DNA of 64,000 nt, from contig NC_014393.1 of assembly GCF_000145275.1 (NCBI RefSeq), forward strand, positions 1,364,001 through 1,428,000, read 5' to 3'. Under the pieces are notes generated by a model. The model had not been told where the DNA came from and made no database searches. It saw nothing but the letters and a program-made list of their open reading frames with translations. Positions 36,894-45,453 of this stretch are shown here, piece after piece. The translations under genes were made by a program, and so were the position numbers. Every line of letters starts with the position of its first letter. Positions within the stretch are counted from its first letter, which is position 1. The DNA comes from Clostridium cellulovorans 743B (lineage in GTDB: Bacteria > Bacillota > Clostridia > Clostridiales > Clostridiaceae).

Positions 36894-37673
36894 ATGAAGA
36901 GTATAAATATAAATAAGAGGATACTTCAATCTAATACTGAGTTTGCAGAAAGAAATAGAAAGTTTTTTAACGAAAAAGGTATAGTAGCCGTAAATATTTT
37001 TGGTTCTCCAGGAGCAGGTAAAACCTCAATCCTTGAAAAAGTAATTAAAGCTATGAAGGAGAAAATTTCTATTGGGGTTATCGAAGGTGATTTATACACT
37101 ACAAAGGATGGAGAACGAATTGAAGGGCAAGGTATTCCTGTGGTACAGATTAATACTTGTGGAGCTTGCCACTTAGATGCTGCTATGGTAGAAAAATCAG
37201 TGGAAACTATGGCTACTTTAGTTAAGAGAAAAGCTATAGAGAAGAGACTTTATGAAGAAATAAAGTATTTTAAAGATTCTGCACCTTATGAAGGTTTAAA
37301 GCATTCAAAACAAGAAAAAACTTTTTCACAAGAGGAAGGCATAGCGAATTTAGATATATTGTTTATAGAGAATATTGGGAATTTAGTATGTCCTGCTTCT
37401 TATGATTTAGGAGAGAGCAAAAGAATTACCGTACTTAGCATAACAGAAGGTAATGATAAGCCACTGAAATATCCATCAATATTCAAACAGTCTCAAGCTG
37501 TGATTTTAAATAAGATTGATATTCTAAAGTTCACGGATTTTGATTTAGAGGAATTCTATAAAGATATATACACTATAAGTAAGGATATAAAAGTATTTTT
37601 AGTGTCAGCACGAACTGGAGAAGGAATAAATGAATTGAGTAGTTACCTATTACAGCTTGGCAATGAAGTTTAA
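36894..37673 (+). CDS. hypB: HypB GTPase for nickel insertion, with insertion
   Basis: 259 aa. GTPase that loads nickel into the hydrogenase. P-loop GSPGAGKT at 37-44, metal motif INTCGACHLDAAMV (C89, C92, H93), ENIGNLVCPA at 159-168, and NKID near the C-terminus for guanine. No His-rich N-terminal tail. Between V99 and the LDILFIEN strand there are 55 residues where E. coli HypB has about 13, a charged helical insertion (KRKAIEKRLYEEIKYFKDSA). The metal loop reads CGACH, giving an extra Cys in a CxxC pattern. It follows hypA by one base. Confidence 0.9.
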   Translation: MKSININKRILQSNTEFAERNRKFFNEKGIVAVNIFGSPGAGKTSILEKVIKAMKEKISIGVIEGDLYTTKDGERIEGQGIPVVQINTCGACHLDAAMVEKSVETMATLVKRKAIEKRLYEEIKYFKDSAPYEGLKHSKQEKTFSQEEGIANLDILFIENIGNLVCPASYDLGESKRITVLSITEGNDKPLKYPSIFKQSQAVILNKIDILKFTDFDLEEFYKDIYTISKDIKVFLVSARTGEGINELSSYLLQLGNEV

Positions 37674-37706
37674 AATTCAAATTGACATAAATTTATTTAG
37701 ATATTT

Positions 37707-37750
37707 TAGGTGTGGTTAATAGATAATCTTAGAAAATATATCCACACCTA
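37707..37750 (+). promoter_or_regulatory. Hairpin after hypB with a second possible partner
   Basis: TAGGTGTGG (from 37707) pairs with CCACACCTA (to 37750). A further AAGTGTGG about 18 bases on could also pair with CCACAC. No strong U-run follows. Attenuator or weak terminator. Confidence 0.4.
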
Positions 37751-37918
37751 CATTTGTTAGTATTTAAGTGTGGAAAGTTATATTTTTAAGAGTAAATATC
37801 AATATATTAATTAGAAGCTTTTGGTATCTAATGTCATATCTATTAAGTTTTAAGGATAAGATTACATATGAAGGTAAAGTAGCAAATTATATTTATTGAT
37901 TAAGTATATCTAAAAATT

Positions 37919-37929
37919 CAAACGTTTTC
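37919..37929. promoter_or_regulatory. LacI/CcpA-like palindrome upstream of hypC
   Basis: CAAACGTTTTC, palindromic about the central CG with flanking AT-rich bases, of the kind bound by LacI/GalR-family proteins including CcpA. It lies 100 bases before hypC. Tentative. Confidence 0.3.
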
Positions 37930-38030
37930 AAAGTATGAATATTATTATTTACTCATATAAACCTAAACAATAGATTTATCAAAATAAGAAACTAGGGTGA
38001 AAATATAATTTAATAGGGAGGGAATATTTA

Positions 38031-38270
38031 ATGTGTATTGCAGTACCTCTTGAGGTAATAGAAGTTTATAAGGAAGATGCCTTAGTTCAATATAATGGGG
38101 TAAAAATGAAAGTAAATATACTTCTGTTGGAAGATGTTAAAGTAGGAGATTATCTTCTTATTCATGCAGGATGTGCTATAGAAAAACTGGACAAGGTGCA
38201 AGGTAAAAAGACCCAGGAACTATTCAAGAAGTTATTTGAGGGATCATTTTTTTCAGAGGGCCATCTATGA
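38031..38270 (+). CDS. hypC: HypC hydrogenase maturation chaperone
   Basis: 79 aa. Carries the Fe(CN)2CO unit with HypD. N-terminal MCIAVPLEV with the essential Cys2, and the family segment VGDYLLIHAGCAIEKLD. Its stop overlaps the hypD start (ATGA), so the two are translationally coupled. Confidence 0.93.
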   Translation: MCIAVPLEVIEVYKEDALVQYNGVKMKVNILLLEDVKVGDYLLIHAGCAIEKLDKVQGKKTQELFKKLFEGSFFSEGHL

Positions 38271-39439
38271 AATCTTTAGAAATAGATAGAGAAATAAGGA
38301 TAATGGAAATTTGCGGTACTCATACTACAACGATTTTAAAAAGCGGAATAAGAAAACTCTTGCCACCAAATATAAAGCTAATAAGCGGTCCAGGATGTCC
38401 TGTATGTGTAACTAGTCAAGGGTATATTGATGCAGCTATTAATTTAAGTGAAAAAGAAAATTTAATAATAACAACCTTCGGAGATATGCTTAATGTTCCA
38501 GGAAGTATTCCCTTTGAAGATAAGGATGGTTTATTAAATAATGAGAATTCAGATAATCCGTCTAATATAAGAAATATTATTCAAGACCAATATGGAGATA
38601 AGGGAAATACTTTTATCTTTAAAGATATTAACTTTAATACAAAGGCTAATTCTCTAATGAACCAAAGGGCGAAGGGAAAAGATGTTAGAGTAATATATTC
38701 TCCCTTGGAAGCTTTAAATATTGCTAAAAAGAATCCTAATAAAGAAGTGGTTTTTTTAGCAATAGGTTTTGAAACTACTGCTCCTACTATTGCCCTTACT
38801 ATTGAGCAAGCTTATCAGGAGAATATAAGAAATTTTAGTGCATTTACTTCCTTAAAGACTATGCCAGAAGCTATAAAAGGTCTCATTTCTGATAAAGAAA
38901 TTAATGTAGATGGAGTTATTTGTCCAGGGCATGTAAGTACTATTATTGGAGAAAATGCATTTAAATTTATGAGTGAAGAACTCCATATGCCATCAGTAAT
39001 TGCTGGCTTTGAAGATAGGGATGTTTTGATTGCTGTATGCTTATTAGTGGATATGATAAGAGAAAATAAACATGAATTAAAGAATATTTATGGAAGTGTT
39101 GTTAAGTTGGAGGGCAATAAAAAAGCTAAGGAATTGATAAACAAGGTTTTAAATGTTGTTGATAGTAATTGGCGGGGCCTTGGAGAGATAAAAAATAGCG
39201 GACTTGCTATTTCAGATAAATATAAAGCTTTTGATGCAGTGATAAAGTTTAATATAAAAGTTCAAGAAGCTCTCTCTGCTAGTGGATGTATTTGTGGTTC
39301 TATATTGAAAGGTCAAAAGACGCCAGAGGATTGCAAGCTTTTCGGCAAAAAATGTACTCCTTATAGCCCTTTAGGGGTTTGTATGGTTTCAAAAGAAGGG
39401 ACTTGTGGAATCCACTATAAGTATTTAAATGATCAGTGA
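38267..39439 (+). CDS. hypD: HypD hydrogenase maturation protein
   Basis: 390 aa scaffold protein on which the iron-cyanide centre is built. Family motifs: MEICGTHTTT, SGPGCPVCVT, GFETTAPT, CPGHVSTI and GFED. C-terminal cysteines for a [4Fe-4S] cluster lie in CICGSILKGQKTPEDCKLF and CTPYSPLGVCMVS. Complete at usual length, between hypC and hypE. Confidence 0.94.
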   Translation: MKSLEIDREIRIMEICGTHTTTILKSGIRKLLPPNIKLISGPGCPVCVTSQGYIDAAINLSEKENLIITTFGDMLNVPGSIPFEDKDGLLNNENSDNPSNIRNIIQDQYGDKGNTFIFKDINFNTKANSLMNQRAKGKDVRVIYSPLEALNIAKKNPNKEVVFLAIGFETTAPTIALTIEQAYQENIRNFSAFTSLKTMPEAIKGLISDKEINVDGVICPGHVSTIIGENAFKFMSEELHMPSVIAGFEDRDVLIAVCLLVDMIRENKHELKNIYGSVVKLEGNKKAKELINKVLNVVDSNWRGLGEIKNSGLAISDKYKAFDAVIKFNIKVQEALSASGCICGSILKGQKTPEDCKLFGKKCTPYSPLGVCMVSKEGTCGIHYKYLNDQ

Positions 39440-39476
39440 AGCTGTACCTAATCTAATATAAGAAAGGAGACTTTAT

Positions 39477-40481
39477 ATGGGAATTATTACATTGGCACAT
39501 GGCAGTGGTGGGAAGAGTACCCACGAACTTATAGGTAAAATTTTTTATAGGTATTTTAATAATGAAGTGCTTCTTCAACAAGGAGATTCAAGTATAGTTA
39601 ATAATCTAGCTGGAAAAATTGCTGTAACTACTGATTCTTATATAGTAAGTCCTATGTTTTTTCCAGGTGGAGATATAGGCAAATTATCTGTTTGTGGTAC
39701 AGTAAATGATTTAGCTGTTAGTGGAGCAAAACCACTTTATATAACTGCAGGTTTTATAATAGAAGAAGGCTTAGAAATTAATACCCTAGAAAAAGTAGTT
39801 ATTTCTATGTCAGAAACAGCAAAAAGTTGTGGTGTGAAAATCATCGCAGGAGATACAAAGGTCGTTGAAAAAGGAAAAGGGGATAAACTTTATATCAACA
39901 CAACTGGTCTAGGAATTTTTGAAAAGGGTTATGAGATCTCTGATAAAGGCATAGAAGCTGGTGATAAAGTAATTGTAAGTGGTACCTTGGGAGATCATGG
40001 AATGACTATACTTAGCCAGCGTGAAGAAATAAATTTTGAAACTGAGATACAAAGTGATTGTTGTTCGCTTCAATGGTTAATAAAAGATATCTTAGAAGTA
40101 TCAAGCAATATTAAATTTATCAGAGATATCACTCGAGGTGGGTTAGCTACAACGCTTAATGAAGCTGTAGTAGATACAAAGCACAGTATAATTATTGAGG
40201 AAAAATCTATTTTAGTGAGAGAGGATGTAAAGTTTCTTTGTGAGATTTTAGGCTTGGACCCTTTGTATATAGCTAATGAAGGAAAGGCAATGGTTATAGT
40301 ATCAAAAGAGGATGCTGCAAAAGTTCTGTTTACCATGAGAAAAAATCCTCAAGGAAAAGATTCGCAAGTTATAGGAGAAATAGTTAAGGATGATAAAGGT
40401 ATGGTTTTTGTAAAAACTCATATAAATGGTACAAGGGTTGTGGGAATGGCAGAAGGTGAACTTATACCTAGGATTTGCTAA
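39477..40481 (+). CDS. hypE: HypE cyanide-forming dehydratase
   Basis: 334 aa, PurM/SelD-like ATP-binding fold. It dehydrates a carbamoylated C-terminal Cys to thiocyanate for the iron ligand. The required C-terminus PRIC is intact. N-terminal LAHGSGGKSTHELI and later VTTDSYIVSPMFFPGGDIGK, DLAVSGAKP, GDTKVVEKGK are family marks. AAGAAAGGAGACTTTAT precedes the ATG. Its carbamoyl donor HypF is not encoded in this window, so hypF must lie elsewhere if the hydrogenase is active. Confidence 0.95.
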   Translation: MGIITLAHGSGGKSTHELIGKIFYRYFNNEVLLQQGDSSIVNNLAGKIAVTTDSYIVSPMFFPGGDIGKLSVCGTVNDLAVSGAKPLYITAGFIIEEGLEINTLEKVVISMSETAKSCGVKIIAGDTKVVEKGKGDKLYINTTGLGIFEKGYEISDKGIEAGDKVIVSGTLGDHGMTILSQREEINFETEIQSDCCSLQWLIKDILEVSSNIKFIRDITRGGLATTLNEAVVDTKHSIIIEEKSILVREDVKFLCEILGLDPLYIANEGKAMVIVSKEDAAKVLFTMRKNPQGKDSQVIGEIVKDDKGMVFVKTHINGTRVVGMAEGELIPRIC

Positions 40482-40563
40482 CGTCTATTAAAATGAATTA
40501 AATTAGATTCATAATGTGCATAATAAAAGAAAATAACTATTTCAGCAATGAGGAGAACTGAAA

Positions 40564-41655
40564 ATGAGTAAGCTTAAAAATAAAATACTTCTTATTGTGA
40601 GTTTAATTATGATTATTACTATATCGATTTGTAATAATGCAATTGTGATAAAAGCTATATCTAATGGTATTAAAACGGAAACCATTGAAGTAGGGGTAGT
40701 ATTAAATAATTTTTATAATCCGTATAATTTAAGTATTAAGAAAAGCTTAGAAGATATTGCAAAAGAAAATAATAACAATGTTAAATTTACTTTCTTTGAT
40801 GGAAAAGGTAATGAAGCTATAGAAAATGAGCTTGTAGGAAAGATGTTTAATGAAAACTATAAACTTTTATTAGTTGCTATTGTTGATAAAAGATCAAGTG
40901 AACTGGTATCAAACTTTGTTTCCAAGGCTAAAAATAAAAATGTACCAATAATTTTTATTAACACAACTCCTGCTGATATAGATGTACTTAATGGTTATAC
41001 AAAAGCTCTTGCTATAAATACTGATTCAATACAAGCAGCTACACTACAAGGAAAGTTAATTGTTGATGCATGGAATACCAACAAGAAAAGTATGGACAAA
41101 AACAATGATGATATTTTGCAGTATATTTTGATACAAGGGGAACCAGAGAGTTATGCGGCAATTGTACGCAATCAATATGTTATTCAAACAATCAACAATG
41201 CAAGAATAAAAACCGAAGAACTTGCAAAAATCTCAGCTAATTGGAATTCAGACATAGCAGAAGCTGCTATACAACCATTATTTTTTAGATACGGTGATAA
41301 AATTGAAGCTATAATTTCAAATAATGATTCAATGGCAATAGGTACAATTAAGGCCCTTCAGAAATATGGCTATAACAAAGGCAATAAGATAAAAACTATT
41401 CCTGTTTTTGGAATTGGGGCAGTATCAGAAGCACAAGAATTGATAAAAAAAGGTTTTATGGCTGGTTCTGTTCTGCAAAATCCTCGGTTGCTTGCAGAAG
41501 CACTTTATACTGTAGGGATGAATTTAATTTTAAATAAACTTCCACTGGAAGGTACAAATTATAAGTTTGATAAAAGAGGGAAAATAATCCTCATACCTTT
41601 TGAAGAATATAAAGGTCAAGACAAAAGCCTAAGTCAGATTGATTTAGGCTTTTAA
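40564..41655 (+). CDS. Orphan sugar-binding protein, MglB-like (paralogue 3)
   Basis: 363 aa, same family as the two genes at the left end: VGVVLNNFYNP, GKLIVDAWNTNK, DDILQYILIQGEP, IEAIISNNDSMAIGTIKALQKYGYN and PVFGIGAVSEA. An N-terminal helix (8-24) exports or anchors it; no clear lipobox. It is more diverged, with NNDSM for NDDVM. AGGAGAACTGAAA precedes the ATG. No transporter genes are adjacent; the convergent neighbour is a chemoreceptor. A terminator hairpin is built into the last codons. Confidence 0.85.
   Translation: MSKLKNKILLIVSLIMIITISICNNAIVIKAISNGIKTETIEVGVVLNNFYNPYNLSIKKSLEDIAKENNNNVKFTFFDGKGNEAIENELVGKMFNENYKLLLVAIVDKRSSELVSNFVSKAKNKNVPIIFINTTPADIDVLNGYTKALAINTDSIQAATLQGKLIVDAWNTNKKSMDKNNDDILQYILIQGEPESYAAIVRNQYVIQTINNARIKTEELAKISANWNSDIAEAAIQPLFFRYGDKIEAIISNNDSMAIGTIKALQKYGYNKGNKIKTIPVFGIGAVSEAQELIKKGFMAGSVLQNPRLLAEALYTVGMNLILNKLPLEGTNYKFDKRGKIILIPFEEYKGQDKSLSQIDLGF
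41622..41654. terminator. Bidirectional terminator overlapping the 3' end of the binding-protein gene
   Basis: AAAAGCCTAA pairs with TTTAGGCTTTT. It lies within the last codons of the rightward gene and two bases from the stop of the leftward chemoreceptor. Confidence 0.7.
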
Positions 41656-41656
41656 C

Positions 41657-43141
41657 TTATACATTGAATATATTGTTGTTTATGACGTTTTGAAGTTTGT
41701 CACTAGAGTCTTTTATTTGTTTTAGAAGGCTATAAATAGTCGCTATATTAGCGTTAAGTTCTTCAGTAGTTGCTAGCAGTTCTTCTGTAGAAGCAGAATG
41801 TTCTTCAGCAATGGAAGCTATACTCTCAGATTCCATGTTGATTTTAGAAAATAAGCTAGCCAAGTTATCAATTTTACTAATCTCTTCAGATATAAATTTA
41901 TTTATATTATTAAAGGAACTTTGGATCATATTAAAGCTATTATTAACCTGTTCGCCATAGGTCTTACCTTCCTTCATGGCTGTATGGCCTTTATTCACCT
42001 CAATAAGTACATTTTGAGTTTTTTCCTTTATTTTAGTAATGATTTTATTAATTTGTTCAACAGTACTTCCACTTTGTTCAGCAAGTTTTCTTACTTCGTC
42101 TGCTACCACAGCAAAACCTTTACCTGATTCGCCAGCTCTAGAAGCTTCTATCGATGCATTTAAAGCTAAAAGATTAGTTTGCTCTGAAATTTGAGTTATT
42201 CCTATAAGAAAATTATTTACCTCATCCATATTATTACTTAGTTCAATAACCGTTTCATAAGATTTTGATACAGATTCACCAATAATACTTATTTGATTAG
42301 CCATTATACTAACCTTTTCAGAGCCTTCACGAACCACTTGATTAGCGTTAGATGAAACATCAGCCAGTTGTTTTGAAAAGTTAGTTATTTCAGAGACCTT
42401 TCCATCTGCTTCCTTCATCATACGGTTTATATGATTGACGCTCTCAGTCTGACCAACTACACCTTTCGTGATTTCTTGAACAGTTGTTGCCATAGAATTA
42501 CTTATTTCATGTACTACACCAACATTATCATTACAGTTAGTAATGTCACTATTTAAAGAGTAGTTGCTTGTGAGGATTACATCCATTGTTTTTTCTAATT
42601 CCATTAATAGATTTCTAGCTGTTGTTTCTTTCTCATTAGCAGAAAAAATTAATTTTTCACCCCAATCTGTTAAGAAAAATAGACAAAGGTTAATGATAAT
42701 AATTAGTATCAAGCTTGGTATAAAATCCTCAGGGTTAAATATAGGCTTCACTAAAACTTGCAATATAATTAAAGCAATAAAAATGACAATTCCGTTAATC
42801 AGTACTAATAACTTATTTAAATAAAGGGCTATAATACAAAATGATAGCATCAGCAGCAATATGGATGTTGCTATAGAAGGTGCTACTGGAAAACTAGTAA
42901 GCGCATAAATTGTAAAAGCTAGTGTTGCAATATACATAACTTTTTTTTCAAATCCCTGCTTTTTAAAAAATGCTATAGATAAAGCGGCGCCTAAAAAGAT
43001 AGAGATATTTCCTAATAGTGGTATAGGCTTTTTCAATAATATAGTCATTATAAGGGATGTGAGAGCAAAGAAAATCAGTATATATGAAACAATTTTATTA
43101 ACTTTCTTTACATGAGTTAATAATTCAGGGTTACTATTCAT
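41657..43141 (-). CDS. Methyl-accepting chemotaxis protein with integral-membrane sensor region
   Basis: 494 aa from the ATG at 43141, preceded by AGAGGTGATAACC; a 30-codon extension lacks support. Six hydrophobic helices in residues 15-175 with almost no outer loop, then the cytoplasmic signalling domain with QTNLLALNASIEASRAGESG and VADEVRKLAEQSG. HAMP is not obvious. Such receptors may sense membrane state or a partner protein. It faces the third sugar-binding protein. Confidence 0.9.
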   Translation of the reverse strand: MNSNPELLTHVKKVNKIVSYILIFFALTSLIMTILLKKPIPLLGNISIFLGAALSIAFFKKQGFEKKVMYIATLAFTIYALTSFPVAPSIATSILLLMLSFCIIALYLNKLLVLINGIVIFIALIILQVLVKPIFNPEDFIPSLILIIIINLCLFFLTDWGEKLIFSANEKETTARNLLMELEKTMDVILTSNYSLNSDITNCNDNVGVVHEISNSMATTVQEITKGVVGQTESVNHINRMMKEADGKVSEITNFSKQLADVSSNANQVVREGSEKVSIMANQISIIGESVSKSYETVIELSNNMDEVNNFLIGITQISEQTNLLALNASIEASRAGESGKGFAVVADEVRKLAEQSGSTVEQINKIITKIKEKTQNVLIEVNKGHTAMKEGKTYGEQVNNSFNMIQSSFNNINKFISEEISKIDNLASLFSKINMESESIASIAEEHSASTEELLATTEELNANIATIYSLLKQIKDSSDKLQNVINNNIFNV

Positions 43142-43594
43142 GGTTATCACCTCTAAAACTTTCTTACGGATAAATATTTTCACAAATAGTATGCCCATTA
43201 TAGACAATTGTACAAATATAATTATAGGCAAGTTTCAATTTTAAAATAAACGTTGATGTACTATATTAAGGAAAATTTATTATGAAGGTAAATTTATATT
43301 GATATGTTATAAAAAAGTTAGTATTCTAAACTTATGTATAAATTTAGGTAAAGAATCTTCATATGCTATGTTGATTTTTCAATATGTCAATAGGATTTTG
43401 ATCAAGTATCGATAATGGAATGTATATTTAAGGAAAAATGTTAAAGGGAATTTAACAGATGTTTCAAAATTGATTCTAAATTTATATTATGTAATGAAAA
43501 GCTTGAAAAAAACTTGAAAAAAGCTTTAATTAACATAACAAATATTATTGGGAAAGCATTTATAAGCAATTTGCTAAAAGAGGGGAACATACAT
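43142..43594. other. Divergent intergenic region with repeat copy B
   Basis: 453 bases between the chemoreceptor and the S41 protease. Repeat copy B occupies 43331-43429. Small hairpin GTTAAAGGGAATTTAAC near 43440. AGAGGGGAACATACAT is the ribosome binding site of the protease. Confidence 0.5.
43331..43429 (+). repeat. Dispersed intergenic repeat, copy B
   Basis: Matches copy A and copy C in order and orientation, with ATAGGATTTTGAT and GATAATGGAA as the clearest words. It is upstream of the S41 protease gene, while copy C is just downstream of the same gene. Confidence 0.6.
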
Positions 43595-44725
43595 ATGAAG
43601 AATTATAAGAAAATTTTAAAACCTATAACAGCAATATGCATAGTTTTTGCTTGGTTTTTTATTGGATTTAAGGTTCGTGATTATATGATTGGTTCAGATA
43701 TAAAATATATTAATGAAGCAAAAAGACTTATTGAAAGTAAGTATTATGGGGACATGCCTCAGATGGATTTGAAGTATTTAGCAGTAAGAGGAATGCTTTA
43801 TAATTTAGGAGATAAGAGAGCGAATCTTCTAACACCAGAAATAGCAGATAGATACCTACAATATATGGACGGAAATTATGGAGTCATAGGGATTTCTAGT
43901 GATATGGAAGATGGTTCTTTTGTTGTTAAAGGAGTAAGAAATGGCGGGCCAGCAGAAAAAGCTGGGATTCTTGAAGGAGATAAAATAGTAGAAATTGATG
44001 GGTGGAAAGTGCGAAAGGATTCTACATATTCTGAAAATGCCTATAGAATAATCGGTCCTAAAAATACTGCTGTGAAATTAGTAATAGAAAGAGACGGCGA
44101 AAATTTAGATTTTCAAGTTAATAGAGTTCAATTTCAGCTACTTGAGGCAAAAATGATCCATGAAAACATAGGTTATATAAAGTTAAGTTCCTTTAATTTG
44201 AACGCAGCAGAATTAATGAAAGAAAGTTTACAAGAAATTAAGGAGAGAAACCCTAAGGGAATCATATGGGATTTGAGAGATAATTCTGGTGGGGAGTTAA
44301 ATACAGCTGTAACAATAATAAATTATTTTCTAAGTAGTGGAAACATAATCACTACTGAATATAAAGATAGGAAAGGAGCAACTTATGCTGCTGATTCTGA
44401 AAAAACAATAGTAGATAAGTTTGTGCCAATTGTAGTACTTGTTAATAGCTCCACTATGTCTGCAGGTGAGGTCAGTGCTTCCGCTATACAAGAAAATGAA
44501 AGAGGGATTTTAATAGGAGAGAAGACATATGGAAAAGGAACTATAAATTCAACATATCCTTTATCCGACGGAGCTTTAATGGAGTTAACTGACGGTGCTT
44601 GGTATTCCGCTAAAATGAATTCCTATAATCTTATCGGTGTTACACCAAATATTGAGCTAAAGGATGAGATAAAAGATAACACTGACGTAATATTGCAAAG
44701 GGCTTTAGAAGTACTTAAGAAATAA
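43595..44725 (+). CDS. S41-family (CtpA-like) membrane-anchored serine protease with PDZ domain
   Basis: 376 aa from the ATG at 43595, chosen for AGAGGGG upstream; the frame could extend to 43514 without a site. One N-terminal membrane helix (11-25), an S41 N-terminal segment, a PDZ domain (GGPAEKAGILEGDKIVEIDGW), then the catalytic core. Catalytic Ser lies in NSSTMSAGE, with Lys in GEKTYGKG. It acts outside the membrane on C-terminal tails of exported proteins. Flanked by direct repeat copies B and C, and next to a repetitive secreted protein that could be a substrate (inference). Confidence 0.9.
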   Translation: MKNYKKILKPITAICIVFAWFFIGFKVRDYMIGSDIKYINEAKRLIESKYYGDMPQMDLKYLAVRGMLYNLGDKRANLLTPEIADRYLQYMDGNYGVIGISSDMEDGSFVVKGVRNGGPAEKAGILEGDKIVEIDGWKVRKDSTYSENAYRIIGPKNTAVKLVIERDGENLDFQVNRVQFQLLEAKMIHENIGYIKLSSFNLNAAELMKESLQEIKERNPKGIIWDLRDNSGGELNTAVTIINYFLSSGNIITTEYKDRKGATYAADSEKTIVDKFVPIVVLVNSSTMSAGEVSASAIQENERGILIGEKTYGKGTINSTYPLSDGALMELTDGAWYSAKMNSYNLIGVTPNIELKDEIKDNTDVILQRALEVLKK

Positions 44726-44770
44726 CATGTTATCGTACAAAAATATAAAATCATGTTATAAAAATATAAT

Positions 44771-44866
44771 ACTATATATAAATTTTTATAAAAAATCTTC
44801 AAGGTTATATTGTTTTTAATATATCTTTAGGATTTTAATGAAGTTTCATTAATGGAACTTATATAA
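44771..44866 (+). repeat. Dispersed intergenic repeat, copy C
   Basis: Third copy: TATATCTTTAGGATTTTAAT and TAATGGAACTTATATAAG align with copy A and B. It lies 45 bases after the S41 protease stop and ends just before a terminator. Confidence 0.6.
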
Positions 44867-44881
44867 GAAAAAGATTAGCAA

Positions 44882-44924
44882 AAAAGAGGTTATATAAAGT
44901 GAAATAGCTTTATATAACCTTTAA
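44882..44924. terminator. Bidirectional terminator
   Basis: AGGTTATATAAAG pairs with CTTTATATAACCT. On the minus strand it is followed by CTCTTTTTTG, so it would end the SIGRLE gene; on the plus strand it could end the protease mRNA. Confidence 0.75.
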
Positions 44925-45048
44925 TCTATACATAACAATTATATGTGTTCCAATTAAAAATACACATTGATTATATCAAAAGTATACGGATTTAATGTAG
45001 AACTAGCATTGTACAATATAGCTTTAAAAAAATATAAAAAATTTAAAC

Positions 45049-45453
45049 CTATTGTCCATCAATTGCTCCGATAGATTCTAATCTGCCAATGGATTCAAGC
45101 CTTCCGATAGATTCTAATCTGCCAATGGATTCAAGTCTTCCGATAGATTCTAATCTACCAATGGATTCAAGTCTTCCGATAGATTCTAATCTACCAATGG
45201 ATTCGAGTCTTCCGATAGATTCTAATCTACCAATGGATTCAAGTCTTCCGATAGATTCTAATCTGCCAATGGATTCAAGTCTTCCGATAGATTCTAATCT
45301 GCCAATGGATTCAAGTCTTCCGATAGACTCCAATCTCCCAATGGACTCAAGTCTTCCAATAGAACTTGTTGTGGAAGTGCTTGTGTTTGATAGAGATGTA
45401 AATGCTACTACTGATATAAGTGCAGCTCCAGTGAATAAAGCTAATTTTTTCAT
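45049..45453 (-). CDS. Secreted protein made of 16 tandem SIGRLE hexapeptides
   Basis: 134 aa: signal peptide (1-22, KKLALFTGAALISVVAFTSL), a short Ser/Thr spacer, 16 perfect copies of SIGRLE (residues 31-126) and the tail SIGAIDGQ. Every nucleotide difference between units that I checked is silent, so the peptide sequence is conserved while the DNA drifts. A consensus promoter (TTGAAC, 17 bases, TATAAT) and a strong site (GGAGGGGGTACAT) precede the ATG, implying high expression. I know no named family. It could be a precursor of repeated signal peptides, a short beta-solenoid surface rod, or a structural polymer. It is divergent from a two-component/ABC operon. Confidence 0.8.
   Translation of the reverse strand: MKKLALFTGAALISVVAFTSLSNTSTSTTSSIGRLESIGRLESIGRLESIGRLESIGRLESIGRLESIGRLESIGRLESIGRLESIGRLESIGRLESIGRLESIGRLESIGRLESIGRLESIGRLESIGAIDGQ
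45076..45363 (-). repeat. 18-bp coding tandem repeat, 16 units (36-bp higher-order unit)
   Basis: Each 18-base unit encodes one hexapeptide. Two codon versions alternate (GGA AGA CTT GAA TCC ATT and GGC AGA TTA GAA TCT ATC), so the duplicated block was 36 bases long, copied about eight times. The units nearest the signal peptide carry the most silent changes. Confidence 0.9.

Larger units (their letters stand above)
37674..38030. other. Gap splitting the hyp genes
   Basis: 357 bases between hypB and hypC. Holds a hairpin at 37707-37750 and a palindrome at 37919-37929. There is no reading frame for hypF. GGGAGGGAATATTTA is the hypC ribosome binding site. It suggests hypCDE may have a separate promoter. 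Confidence 0.5.

Noticed and set aside
45076..45363. Possible CRISPR array because of regular repeats
   Set aside because: Units are contiguous 18/36-base coding repeats with no unique spacers and no cas genes nearby.
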